Position numbers and translations under genes: made by a program. From Candidatus Gastranaerophilales bacterium (GTDB lineage: Bacteria > Cyanobacteriota > Vampirovibrionia > Gastranaerophilales > Gastranaerophilaceae), in assembly GCA_944324945.1 (NCBI GenBank), contig CALUYE010000001.1, forward strand, positions 124,001-188,000: a stretch of 64,000 bases of DNA, in the 5' to 3' direction. Each line of letters starts with the position of its first letter. Within the stretch, counting starts at the first letter, position 1. Below the pieces are notes generated by a model. It worked only from the letters and a program-made list of their open reading frames with translations, searched no databases and had not been told where the DNA came from. This document shows positions 19,658 through 28,878 of this stretch, piece after piece.

Positions 19658-21070
19658 TTAAAATTTTCTTGTAACGAGCGCAAAAATATCATTATAGCAA
19701 ATGCTTACCATTAAAATAATTAACAAGAAAAAGAAAAAGTTTGTTATTTTTTCGCTCAATTCTCTATCCGGTTTTTTGCCTGTTACTTTTTCAATTATTA
19801 AAAACATAACATGCCCGCCATCAAGCGCAGGAATCGGCAAGATATTCATAATTGCAAGATTCATGCTAATCATAGCGGTTAATAAAATTCCGTTTAAGAA
19901 ACCTTTTGAAGCAATTATATCCCCTCCGACTTTTACAACGGCAATAACGCCATGCATATCGGCCGCACTTACTTTACCGCTCAATAATTGCCACAAACCA
20001 AATAACATCATAGCAGTTGTCGAATATGTGTAATCAAGAGATTTTAAAACTATTTGTTTCGGTGTTTTTGTTTGCGTATATACTTCTTCAACATTTAAAA
20101 GCATCCCGAAAAGCCCCGATTTATCAACAAAAATATTTTTGATTTCTATTTCTTTATTATTCCTCAAAACCTTAATTGATACTGGTTTATAAGTATCACT
20201 CAAAGAAAGCGCTATATCTTTTAAGGTAACATTGCCTTTTGAAACATAGTCTTTTTGCTTATAAATTTCATTCCTTAACTCAATTTGAGTTTTATTTAAT
20301 TCAATTCCGTCCTTTTTATATTTTTCCAATCCTTTTAAAACATTTTCATTAACATTTAAAGGATTTTCGGTTTTTGTTTTAGGGAGATTTATTTTTATAT
20401 TTTGAGGAATTATTTCATTTTCATTTTTAATTTTGGAATTTAATTTTTTTAATTCTTTTAAATTTTCACTGTATAACGATTCTTGTGCATAATTATCAAA
20501 AAGTTTTGAATTTTGCGCAAAGAAAGATAATTGATAAAGAGTATTAATTTTTTGATTGTTAACGCTAAGTATTTTATCTTTAGGTAAAATTCCTCTTGCT
20601 TGAGCGTTTGAAGTTACTTTATCACTGAATGATGCAACATAAATATTTTGAGAATTTGAAGGCAGTTTATGAAATATCAAAGCGCACATCATAACAAGAA
20701 ATATTGCAAAAACAACATTCATAATAACGCCTGCCGTTACAATAATTAATTTTTGTCCTATTGTTTTATTTTCATATAGTTCAGGAGAATCCTTATCTAA
20801 ATATTCTTCATCGTCAAGCTCCTGTTTTTTATCGTCATTTTCATTTATTTCAGGTTTCGGCTCCGCAAAACTTACATAACCTCCAAATAAAAAAGCATGG
20901 ATATAAAAAACCGTATTTTTCCATTTAAAAAGTCTCCAACTCGGTCCTATCGGCATCCCGATACCAAAACGCGTAACACGAACATTAAAAATCCTTGCCG
21001 CGACAAAATGCCCTGCTTCATGGACTAATACCAGTATGCTTATTAATAAAATCATTATCAGTTGGTTCAT
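19658..21070 (-). CDS. rseP: Site-2 membrane metalloprotease RseP
   Basis: Intramembrane zinc protease of the RseP/RasP/SREBP-S2P family, which trims membrane-anchored regulators and signal peptides. The HExxH motif HEAGH is at residues 17-21 in the first TM helix, and the second zinc-ligand motif is PALDGGH near residue 410. A PDZ-like region follows TM2 (VASFSDKV...GILPKDKILSVN). Between about residues 180 and 290 there is a Lys/Asn-rich insertion that makes the protein longer (470 aa) than most homologues. Confidence 0.92.
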   Translation of the reverse strand: MNQLIMILLISILVLVHEAGHFVAARIFNVRVTRFGIGMPIGPSWRLFKWKNTVFYIHAFLFGGYVSFAEPKPEINENDDKKQELDDEEYLDKDSPELYENKTIGQKLIIVTAGVIMNVVFAIFLVMMCALIFHKLPSNSQNIYVASFSDKVTSNAQARGILPKDKILSVNNQKINTLYQLSFFAQNSKLFDNYAQESLYSENLKELKKLNSKIKNENEIIPQNIKINLPKTKTENPLNVNENVLKGLEKYKKDGIELNKTQIELRNEIYKQKDYVSKGNVTLKDIALSLSDTYKPVSIKVLRNNKEIEIKNIFVDKSGLFGMLLNVEEVYTQTKTPKQIVLKSLDYTYSTTAMMLFGLWQLLSGKVSAADMHGVIAVVKVGGDIIASKGFLNGILLTAMISMNLAIMNILPIPALDGGHVMFLIIEKVTGKKPDRELSEKITNFFFFLLIILMVSICYNDIFALVTRKF

Positions 21071-21087
21071 AAAGACCTTTCAGAAAT

Positions 21088-22149
21088 TTAATTTTTGGGA
21101 TTAATTTTTTTATAAAAACCGAAAATTGAAGGTTTATAAGAATTTAAGTTTTTATTTGACTCTGCAAGTAAAAGGCGGAGTTTTTTATTCTGCTCTTCAA
21201 GTCCCATAACCTTTTTTTCGAGTTTTTTATTATTTTCTGTTGCTATGGCTAATTTTTCGGCAATTTTAGCATCTTTTGCAAATATCATGTTTATATGTTT
21301 TGCAATTTTTTTAGCTAATGTACGTGCTACCATACTTATTGTTTTTTCAGATATATCAAGTTTGAATTCGTTATTAAAAGACGGCGTATTTATCATCATA
21401 TTTTTCTTTGCCATCTCGGAAAGAATATATTCTTTAAATTTTTCCTGAGCTTCAAAAGATTCCGATAATAAATTCATATCATCAAAATCTTCATCGGAAT
21501 TATCTTCTTCGCCGCTACTGTCTTGCTCTTGTGTATTATTCTCTTCGACAGGCTCGGATACCTCATTTGATGAATTATCACCCAAAGGCTGTATTTCTTC
21601 GCTTTCTTCCTGTTTTTGCTCTTTATAATCCTCTTTATCTTCTTCATCATCCAAAACAGGCATACCGCTTAAAGTATCGGGAGAAATTTCATTCTGCGGC
21701 TGTTCTTCAATAGGCTCATGAATGGTTTTTGGATTATCAAAGCCAAGATCCACTTTTGGAATTTCTTGGTTTATCTCTGTTTCATCAATTAAATTATCAT
21801 CGCTTTTTATTTCTTCTTGTTCTTGAGTTTCTATACGCTCGGGAGTTTGGGTATTTGATTCTTTTTTTATTTCTTGGGTATCTTCTTGCGAATCATAATC
21901 CACAACTCTTAATATTCTTGATTTTGATTGTACGGCTTTATGATTTTCTTTTTGCGGATTATCGAAAACTTTTTTAAATACAAGCTGCGCAACATTTTTA
22001 TCATAAAATTCTTCACCTTGTTCGTTTTCAAAAATGGCTTCTATCTTCCATTTTTGGAAAAAAGCTTCCAGGGTTTGTAAATCTATAAAATATCCTCTTT
22101 TTGAAAGAACTTCCAATATTTGTTTTTTTGTATACACATTCGAATCCAT
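21088..22149 (-). CDS. Unknown acidic protein with N-terminal HTH-like segment and C-terminal coiled coil
   Basis: Unrecognised, 353 aa. The N-terminal 60 residues (YTKKQILEVLSKRGYFIDLQ...) look like a small MerR-like helical domain. Residues about 85-225 are a long, very acidic Glu/Gln/Asp-rich stretch, probably disordered. The C-terminal third has a basic segment (ISMVARTLAKKIAKHINMIF) followed by a coiled coil (KLEKKVMGLEEQNKKLRLLL). No TM helix or signal peptide. It lies 17 bases upstream of rseP and probably shares its mRNA. Confidence 0.65.
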   Translation of the reverse strand: MDSNVYTKKQILEVLSKRGYFIDLQTLEAFFQKWKIEAIFENEQGEEFYDKNVAQLVFKKVFDNPQKENHKAVQSKSRILRVVDYDSQEDTQEIKKESNTQTPERIETQEQEEIKSDDNLIDETEINQEIPKVDLGFDNPKTIHEPIEEQPQNEISPDTLSGMPVLDDEEDKEDYKEQKQEESEEIQPLGDNSSNEVSEPVEENNTQEQDSSGEEDNSDEDFDDMNLLSESFEAQEKFKEYILSEMAKKNMMINTPSFNNEFKLDISEKTISMVARTLAKKIAKHINMIFAKDAKIAEKLAIATENNKKLEKKVMGLEEQNKKLRLLLAESNKNLNSYKPSIFGFYKKINPKN

Positions 22150-22255
22150 ATCTTTTATTATACTAAAAATAATAAACTATGCCAATAGAAGTTTACGGGC
22201 AAAAAATAAAAAGAAGCCTCAAAAATGAGGCATTATTGGTTGAGTATTATATTAA

Positions 22256-23485
22256 TTATATTGATTGCTTTACTTTAGAAATTGAATTCTTCAAACCGTT
22301 GGCTAAATCTCCCCTGCCTGATTGTTCGTATATTTTTGTGACGGATTCCAAAAATCTCATCGAAGTATCTTTCTGTTTTGAATAATTTTTTGGACTGTAA
22401 TCGATTTTGCTTGTTTTCCTTTGAATATAAGGACTTGTAAAATCTCTTTCAAATTCTCTTTTTGGTCTCGGAGGAATTTGAAAACCGTCTTTATCCTGCG
22501 ATACTTTTGAAAAATTTTGATTTATTCTTACAACTTCTTGATTTACATAAGGATTTTTATTGCTTTTTTGATACTGACTTAGGGCAATTCCTTTCTTAAC
22601 AGCATCAATATTAACCTGTTGTTTTAATTTTTCGCTGTATTGGTTTTTATATTTATCCCGTAAATATTCCTGATATTTCTGATGCGCTTTTGCAAGCTCT
22701 TTTTGCGCTTTTTTAATTGTTTCGCTTCTGTCTGATATGCCTTTTAAATTTGATTCAATTTTGGAAACATCCTGAGAATAAGCAGAAGGCATATCTTTTA
22801 TGGTATTAACATTATTAAGCCCTATTAAAGGATCACTATCCTGCGCATAATTTTTTGCAATATTTTTTACTATCAACAAAACTATTGCAAAAATTAAAGC
22901 AAAAATTAAAACTACCCCCATTACCCCATCTTTCAAAGAAGTCAAAATAGACGCTCCAAGATGTGCAAAATTAAAAGAATTATCATCCCAAGCCTGATTA
23001 TCGCCTTCAAAATCAGTATCCGAATTTAAATTTGTCGGCTGATAATGACTTATCGGATGATTTATGATTACACTTTTTTCACTTTCTGATGATTGTTCAA
23101 AAATAGAATTAACAAAAACAAGCTCGGTATCCTGTGCATTTTTGCCTTCTATAAAAATTCTTACCTTGTTTCTTGCATACTGCTCAACAGTTACACTATC
23201 AATCCCTTCAACATTTTCATAATATGTTGAAGGATTTTTTGACAAAACAGAATTTTTTAATTCAAAAATTATACTGTTATCACTGACAATCTTTGTTTTA
23301 TATGTAGAAGATCCCGTTGAATCAATATCAAGCTCATAACCTGTTGAACCATCTTTTGCATCGGTTATTAAAACGGAAGAAATCACATTTTGTTTTGATG
23401 CAAAAACAGGCATCGAAAAAATTAAAAATAACAGTCCTAAAAAGAATCCCAAACATTTATTGAACTTTAAGGAACCTTTTTTCAT
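22256..23485 (-). CDS. Exported or membrane protein with AMIN-like domain
   Basis: A 409-aa protein from the ATG at 23485, chosen because GGGGGAG lies about 10 bases upstream; another ATG at 23503 has no ribosome site. N-terminal signal peptide (LGFFLGLLFLIFSMPVFA), then about 100 residues with the beta-strand rhythm of AMIN domains (ISSVLITDAKDGSTGYELDI ... NKVRIFIEGKN), a TM helix near residue 185 (GVVLIFALIFAIVLLIVKN), and a basic C-terminal cytoplasmic tail with coiled-coil and Pro/Arg-rich parts. AMIN domains localise proteins to peptidoglycan or secretins, so a cell-envelope role is plausible. The AMIN call is inference. Confidence 0.6.
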   Translation of the reverse strand: MKKGSLKFNKCLGFFLGLLFLIFSMPVFASKQNVISSVLITDAKDGSTGYELDIDSTGSSTYKTKIVSDNSIIFELKNSVLSKNPSTYYENVEGIDSVTVEQYARNKVRIFIEGKNAQDTELVFVNSIFEQSSESEKSVIINHPISHYQPTNLNSDTDFEGDNQAWDDNSFNFAHLGASILTSLKDGVMGVVLIFALIFAIVLLIVKNIAKNYAQDSDPLIGLNNVNTIKDMPSAYSQDVSKIESNLKGISDRSETIKKAQKELAKAHQKYQEYLRDKYKNQYSEKLKQQVNIDAVKKGIALSQYQKSNKNPYVNQEVVRINQNFSKVSQDKDGFQIPPRPKREFERDFTSPYIQRKTSKIDYSPKNYSKQKDTSMRFLESVTKIYEQSGRGDLANGLKNSISKVKQSI

Positions 23486-23597
23486 TCCTAAATACTCCCC
23501 CATAAAACTAATATTGAAAGCTTACAATTAAATAATATTAGTTTTATATTTTTAAAACATTAATCCAAAGGAGAGATTAAGGACTAAAAAACTAAAT

Positions 23598-24071
23598 CTA
23601 AAGATTGATTTTTTTAATTACATTAACCGTCTCAACAGCACTTTGCGCACATTGAGCGCCTTTATTACCGGCTTTTGTTCCCGCGCGTTCTATTGCCTGC
23701 TCAAGATTATCCGTTGTTAAAACCCCGAATAAAACAGGAATATCACAATTTAGCGCAACATTTGCAATTCCTTTTGATAGTTCCGCACAAACATAATCAT
23801 AATGATCCGTAGAACCTTTAATTATGGCACCAAGCGCTAAAATAGCAGAATATTTATTCGTTTTTGCAGCTTTTTTTGCCACAAGAGGAATCTCAAAAGC
23901 CCCCGGAACCCAAATAATATCAATATTATCTTCAGATACATTTAACCTTTTAAACGTATCAAGCGCCCCATCTAAAAGCTTAGCCCCTATAAAATCATTA
24001 AACCTCGAAATAACAATACAATACCTGTCATTCTCATCAGAATACAACTTACCTTCAAAAACATTAACCAT
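23598..24071 (-). CDS. ribH: 6,7-dimethyl-8-ribityllumazine synthase
   Basis: Penultimate step of riboflavin synthesis: condenses 5-amino-6-ribitylaminouracil with 3,4-dihydroxy-2-butanone 4-phosphate. The 157-aa sequence has the active-site motifs [34 protein letters not shown] (catalytic His) and [16 protein letters not shown]. Other rib genes are not in this window. Confidence 0.96.
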   Translation of the reverse strand: MVNVFEGKLYSDENDRYCIVISRFNDFIGAKLLDGALDTFKRLNVSEDNIDIIWVPGAFEIPLVAKKAAKTNKYSAILALGAIIKGSTDHYDYVCAELSKGIANVALNCDIPVLFGVLTTDNLEQAIERAGTKAGNKGAQCAQSAVETVNVIKKINL

Positions 24072-24135
24072 ACTTTTCTCCTTCTCACAAAAAGATTACC
24101 ACAAAAAAAGTAAATTAAACAGCCATAAAAATATA

Positions 24136-24164
24136 TTAATTTTCAACGGTTTTTGTGTTAAAAT
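24136..24164 (+). promoter_or_regulatory. Likely rnpB promoter
   Basis: TAAAAT at 24159-24164 is placed about 7 bases before the predicted 5' end of RNase P RNA. The -35 position (24136-24141) reads TTAATT, a weak match with 17-base spacing. Confidence 0.45.
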
Positions 24165-24170
24165 TGTGAA

Positions 24171-24609
24171 AAAGTCGGCTGGTGATTGCGCGGTTGGGAT
24201 GGGGCGTGATAGCCTTGTTTAAATCGTGAGGAAAGTCCGGGCAGCCTGAACAGTAATTCGCTCGGGAAATCCGAGTGTCCGCGAGGACGAGGAAAGTGCC
24301 ACAGAAATGAAAATTACTGTGCGTAGTTTTTTAAATGCGATGAGCATTTGAAAAACGAAGACCTTAGATGAGCGACGTAAGAATTTTGCTTGCGCAAAAT
24401 TCCACAGGAGCCATTTAACACAGTACAAGTGCAACGGCGGAGTAAAAGCCCACCGCTGATATTGTGAAATATCAGGCAAGGTAAACCCCGAATGGCTGCA
24501 AGTTTGACTTTGCAAGAGGTACTGTTCCCGTTTTCTTTTGAAACTTGCATAAAAAAACGCACAAGACAGATAATCACCCTATTACAGAACCCGGCTTATA
24601 CCCGACTTT
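24171..24609 (+). ncRNA. rnpB: RNase P RNA (bacterial type A)
   Basis: The catalytic RNA that matures tRNA 5' ends, about 439 nt. Conserved blocks are present in order: GAGGAAAGTCCGGGC at 24228-24242, the central GGCGGAGTAAAAGCCCACCG region near 24435, GGCAAGGTAAACCCC near 24474, and ACAGAACCCGGCTTAT at 24584-24599. The terminal helix P1 is formed by AAAGTCGG (24171-24178) and CCGACTTT (24602-24609), which fixes both ends. Reading frames across this region on the minus strand are not genes. Confidence 0.96.
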
Positions 24610-24633
24610 CTGCCTTTTTTAAGGCAGTTTTTT
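24610..24633 (+). terminator. rnpB terminator
   Basis: CTGCCTT, loop TTTT, AAGGCAG, then six T. It starts immediately after the P1 helix and overlaps the stop codon of the convergent rsmG gene. Confidence 0.92.
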
Positions 24634-25267
24634 AATTTTGAAAAACAATTAAATTCCTGTCAAATTGTTCACTTAGGGGGAGGGTGTATTTTATTGTTTT
24701 TTGGTTTGTGTTTTTATATTTTGAGTTAAATTCATTGATTTCTTCGTTTAGAAGTTTTGATTTATAGATTACAAAATAGCCGTTTTTTTTGAGGTGTTTT
24801 TTGGATAGTTCCCAAACATCAATCATTTTACCTACGGCTCTTGAAACAATTAAATCGACATTTAAAGGAGGGACTTCTTCTATTCTTGAATAAAGAATTT
24901 CTAAATTCTCTAGGTTTAGTTTTTCTTTTATTTCTTTTATAAAATTTATTTTTTTGATTCTTGAGTCGTTTTCAATAATTTTAATATCAGGATTAAAAAT
25001 TGAAAGAATGACGCCCGGGAAGCCTCCCCCGCAGCCAACATCAAGAATTGTTTTATTTTGTTTAAATTTATCCCATTTTAAAATAGCAAGCGAATCAAAA
25101 ACATGTTTTTCAAAAAGAAGGGGGATATCATTTTTACTCATTAAATTTGTATGAGAGTTGTATTTAAGGAAAAACTCTTCCCAGATGTTTAATTTAAAGA
25201 TTATTTCTTTATTAATTTTTATATTAAATTCGTTTTCAAGAATTTCAATTTGTTTTTTATTTATCAT
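24632..25267 (-). CDS. rsmG: 16S rRNA (guanine527-N7)-methyltransferase RsmG
   Basis: SAM-dependent methyltransferase acting on the 530 loop of 16S rRNA. The 211-aa sequence shows the family start region (YNSHTNLMSKNDIPLLFEKH), HVFDSLAIL, the SAM motif ILDVGCGGGFPGVIL and the later DLIVSRAVGK. It overlaps the next upstream gene by 11 bases. In many bacteria rsmG is linked to mnmG; here mnmG lies about 19 kb away. Confidence 0.93.
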   Translation of the reverse strand: MINKKQIEILENEFNIKINKEIIFKLNIWEEFFLKYNSHTNLMSKNDIPLLFEKHVFDSLAILKWDKFKQNKTILDVGCGGGFPGVILSIFNPDIKIIENDSRIKKINFIKEIKEKLNLENLEILYSRIEEVPPLNVDLIVSRAVGKMIDVWELSKKHLKKNGYFVIYKSKLLNEEINEFNSKYKNTNQKTIKYTLPLSEQFDRNLIVFQN

Positions 25268-27587
25268 ATCTTTCCATAATTATTCTAAATGTTGCTTCGT
25301 TTAATCTTACTTTTATATCCTGAATTCTTGAATTGATTCTTATTATATTTTCATCCTGCGGGTTGTTTTTAAGAGCGTGTTTTGCTCTTAAAAAATTAAT
25401 AAGAGCTTTTTCGTCTTCCTGTTTGTCGTAATTAAATTCGCCTATTTCAAAATAAACAAGAGCTTCTTTAAAATTATCTTTTAAGTTTTGTGCGCTTAAA
25501 AGCGCTTGTTTATAGTAGTTCATTGATTGATTTTCATCGATATTTAAATACAATTTTGCAAGTTCTTTTTGAGAAAAGTACATATTTTCAAAATCGTTAT
25601 TTTCGCTGTCAAATTGAAGTGCCAGTTTTAAATATTCGCTTGCCTGTCTGTATTTTGAAAGTTCAATATATATCTGGGCAAGGTTTGTTAGAGAAATTGA
25701 ATAATATTTGTTTTCTTTTTTCTCTGAGCTTGTTAGATAATTTTTTTGATAATATTTAATGGCATTTTCCGTGTCGTTATTTTCGTCATACAAAACAGCA
25801 AGCCTGTAGTATCCCCTGCAGGCAAGTTCTTTATTTTTCCCTTCAGCAAGAGAGATTGCTCTGTTGTATTGTTTTATGGCATCATTAATTGAGGAGTTTT
25901 CAAGTATTTCTCCCAATTCAATAAAAGCTCTTGCGCGGTATAAAAGAGGGTTATCGGTATTATATGCGATTTGTTCGAATTGTTCTTTTGCAATTTCGAT
26001 TTTAAATAATTTAACGTTTGTTTGCGCTATATCGTATTCAATTTTACAAACTCTTGAATCATCCGTTTCTTTTGCTTCTTTAAGAGCTTCGATGTAGCAT
26101 TTTTGGGCAATTGAATAATCGTTTAAATATTCGTAATTTTTAGCAATTAAACCCAAAAGTTCGATTTTAAATTCGTTATCGTAATCTATGCTTTTTGCTC
26201 TTGAAAGTTCGGATATTGCATCGTTGTATTTATAATTTTTTGTTAATTCTCTTGAAGAATTTATTAAATTTATTATAAATTTTCTGTTTTTTTCTTTATT
26301 TTCATTTACTAAAGATTTTTGATTGTTGTCTTCAAGTCTTTTTGAAATAAGCCTTTGTTTATCATCGTTTGAAAGAGCGTTTTTTCTTTCTTTTATTTTT
26401 TCAAATTGAAGAGTGAGTTTGGATTTTGGTTTTAAGTTTTCTTCGCTCCAGTTGGTTCCTCCTAAGCCTAGATAAGGGAGATTTTTAGTTGAGTTTTGTG
26501 TATTAATCCCGGGTATTAAAGAATTAAAAACCTCGATTTCTTTTCTGATAGATTCTCTTGATAGCCTTAAAAGTCTGTCTTTAGGGCTTTTTGCAAGCTC
26601 CTGTTCGTAAATATCTATCATTTTTTTATATCTTGTAATTTTTTCCTGAATTGAAAATGTTTTTGTTATGTATTGTTTAAAATAATCTTTTACGTATATT
26701 TCATCCCTAAAAAAGCTTACAAGAAAATTCTTGGATAAATATTGAACCTGAGCGGTATCGCCTAAATTGTATGCTTCTATAAAATTTTTACTAACGGGAT
26801 GATTAAGAGTACATAAAGTTTTAAAAAGATTTTGATATATATTTGGTGTCAGGGAGACAAATTTTGATACGATAAATTCTTCAAAAAGCAATCTTGAAAC
26901 CAGATTTTTTCTTTCAAATTCGTCAATTAAATCGCTTAATTTAATTCCTGTTGTAGCGCAATATTTAGCGCTCATTTTTAAATAAAGTTCGAGTCCGTTT
27001 GTGATATTGTAAAATTTTTCTTTATTTTCTTCATTTAAAGGCTGTGTCAAAATTGAAATTTTTTCTTTAAATTCTTCTTTTGAAATCTGTTCAATATCAA
27101 GAGTTTGAACTCTTATTGGTTTAAAACGGAAAAGATTTTTTTGGGAATTTCTTGAAACAATAATTATTTTAACATTTTCATAAGTTGCAAGATGGGAAAG
27201 AAAATTAATAATTTCAACATTATCTTCAATACATTCAAAATTTTCCACAATAATAATGCAGTTTGAATCTATTGTTTTAAAATAATGGCTTACTTTATCC
27301 TGAAAATTATCTGTTGTAAATTTTTTTAAAGATATTTTTTGAGCAAGGGAAAAATTTCTTAAGGCATCGTAAAAATTCAAAAGAAAGTCGTTAATCACCG
27401 TGCTTTTAAAGCAAAAATGCTGAAATATAAGATTATTTTCTTCAAGTTCGGGTATAACTTTAGAAATCGTCTCGCTTTTAGCACTTCCTTTCGGCCCGCT
27501 TAAAAAGATTAAATCAAAAGAGGAAGTAGCAAAATTTAATATTTCGTTTATAATGGAATTATTAAATTGAAAAAAGCCTTGAGTCAT
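25257..27587 (-). CDS. P-loop NTPase with C-terminal TPR array (STAND-like)
   Basis: A 776-aa protein from the ATG at 27587 (a TTG at 27623 would add 12 residues; neither has a clear ribosome site, so leaderless translation is possible). Residues about 25-200 form an AAA/STAND-like ATPase: Walker A GPKGSAKSETI, Walker B NCIIIVENFECI, and a sensor-like IIIVSRNS. A helical middle region follows, then from residue about 445 a run of at least six TPR units (SIAQKCYIEALKEAKE, YRLAVLYDENNDTENAIKYY and others). The architecture recalls signal-transducing NTPases of the MalT/STAND kind, but no HTH output domain is visible. Confidence 0.7.
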   Translation of the reverse strand: MTQGFFQFNNSIINEILNFATSSFDLIFLSGPKGSAKSETISKVIPELEENNLIFQHFCFKSTVINDFLLNFYDALRNFSLAQKISLKKFTTDNFQDKVSHYFKTIDSNCIIIVENFECIEDNVEIINFLSHLATYENVKIIIVSRNSQKNLFRFKPIRVQTLDIEQISKEEFKEKISILTQPLNEENKEKFYNITNGLELYLKMSAKYCATTGIKLSDLIDEFERKNLVSRLLFEEFIVSKFVSLTPNIYQNLFKTLCTLNHPVSKNFIEAYNLGDTAQVQYLSKNFLVSFFRDEIYVKDYFKQYITKTFSIQEKITRYKKMIDIYEQELAKSPKDRLLRLSRESIRKEIEVFNSLIPGINTQNSTKNLPYLGLGGTNWSEENLKPKSKLTLQFEKIKERKNALSNDDKQRLISKRLEDNNQKSLVNENKEKNRKFIINLINSSRELTKNYKYNDAISELSRAKSIDYDNEFKIELLGLIAKNYEYLNDYSIAQKCYIEALKEAKETDDSRVCKIEYDIAQTNVKLFKIEIAKEQFEQIAYNTDNPLLYRARAFIELGEILENSSINDAIKQYNRAISLAEGKNKELACRGYYRLAVLYDENNDTENAIKYYQKNYLTSSEKKENKYYSISLTNLAQIYIELSKYRQASEYLKLALQFDSENNDFENMYFSQKELAKLYLNIDENQSMNYYKQALLSAQNLKDNFKEALVYFEIGEFNYDKQEDEKALINFLRAKHALKNNPQDENIIRINSRIQDIKVRLNEATFRIIMERYDK

Positions 27588-27801
27588 AATATTATTGTAT
27601 ATAATATACACTAATATTTGCAATAGGATAAATATTCAATTGTACTAGTATATTAAAATATTGTCATGACCTGAAATGTTGATTAGGTGTACATTTTACG
27701 GTTATTAATAATATTAAAAAATATTAAGAATATTTTTTCAAAAAGGCAAAAAAAGCAATTTAGTGGTGTTTATATAATTGTGTTAGTTGTTTGGGGTAAA
27801 A

Positions 27802-28878
27802 ATGCAACAAGTTACAAGTCCAAGTGTTGAAAATCTGCCAAAAACAGGTTACTATGTCTCAAAAGAAGATAAAAAAGAAAAATTTTATCAAAATGAATCG
27901 CATATACATAAACAAAACCTTCTATCAGGGGTAAAAGCGGGAGCACACAAGCTTACAAACGATATTTTCACATACTTCCCAAAAGGATTTCAAGGCTCCA
28001 AAAACAGCGATTTTTATGAATTTTTATCATTGGGAATGGTTCCTTATTTAATAGGAAGCGCTATGATGATTGCGCTATATAGAAGCGCTAACGGATTTTT
28101 TAATTCAATCGATAAAGCCGCTGCAAATTCGGTTGCAAATAAAATGGCGGCAGGAGTTGTATTGTATGGCGTCGGCAAATGGGCTTCCAAAAAATTAGCC
28201 CATACTTTAATCCACGCATCAACAGGTGTTAATCTTGATATGCTTTATTTAAATAAAGTAAATGAAGTAGCAGAACCGGGACAAGACAAAGGATTAGTCA
28301 GAACGCAATACCCCGGCGTTTTTGATTCCGTTAATTTCTATAGAAGCGATTTATTGGAAAAAGATTCAGAATTAAACCACGAAAGCAAATACTGGTATTA
28401 TGATAAAATTGCTAAAAAAGCAGGTCATAAAGAGCCTTTAAACGACCCCGGACAAACCATGGGAGATAAAATAAGAGAATTAAAAACAAGAACAACCGCA
28501 ATAGAAAACATTACAAAATATATAGCGGCAGCCTGCGGTGTTGCTCTTGGTGCGCAAAAAAGCTTCCAGGATCTCAAATTTAATCCGATATTAAAAAATA
28601 AATACTTTAAATATCCGAACATAAAAATAAAAGTTCTCAACCCCAAAGGACTTTTGAGTAATCTAAAAGGTATGGGTAAGGCCTTTTTGGATTCATTCGG
28701 ACAATTATGGAAGGGAAGCAACAGAAACATATTTACAAAGCATTACGGTAAAGCACTTTTATTGGGCAGTGCTTTAGCTACTCTTTTAACATGGATTATA
28801 CCTACCATAGGCTTTAAGACAAACCCCGATACAATGAAATCCAAAGTTGACACTAAAAAAGAATACGAGGTGTGCTAA
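27802..28878 (+). CDS. Unknown membrane protein, first gene of the GH13 cluster
   Basis: A 358-aa protein started at the ATG at 27802, which has GGGG 6 bases upstream; an in-frame TTG at 27787 is less likely. No signal peptide. Hydrophobic segments are visible near residues 83-100 (MVPYLIGSAMMIALY), 118-132 (MAAGVVLYGVGKW), 240-252 (ITKYIAAACGVALG) and 323-340 (LLLGSALATLLTWIIP). Between them is a soluble part with QYPGVFDSVNFYRSDLL. A -10-like TATAAT lies at 27773-27778. The stop overlaps the next ATG as TAATG. Function unknown; the layout resembles the next gene product. Confidence 0.7.
   Translation: MQQVTSPSVENLPKTGYYVSKEDKKEKFYQNESHIHKQNLLSGVKAGAHKLTNDIFTYFPKGFQGSKNSDFYEFLSLGMVPYLIGSAMMIALYRSANGFFNSIDKAAANSVANKMAAGVVLYGVGKWASKKLAHTLIHASTGVNLDMLYLNKVNEVAEPGQDKGLVRTQYPGVFDSVNFYRSDLLEKDSELNHESKYWYYDKIAKKAGHKEPLNDPGQTMGDKIRELKTRTTAIENITKYIAAACGVALGAQKSFQDLKFNPILKNKYFKYPNIKIKVLNPKGLLSNLKGMGKAFLDSFGQLWKGSNRNIFTKHYGKALLLGSALATLLTWIIPTIGFKTNPDTMKSKVDTKKEYEVC

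Noticed and set aside
24219-24577. Open frames of 87-98 codons on the minus strand across 24219-24577
   Set aside because: They lie inside the rnpB RNA, whose conserved blocks and P1 helix explain the region.
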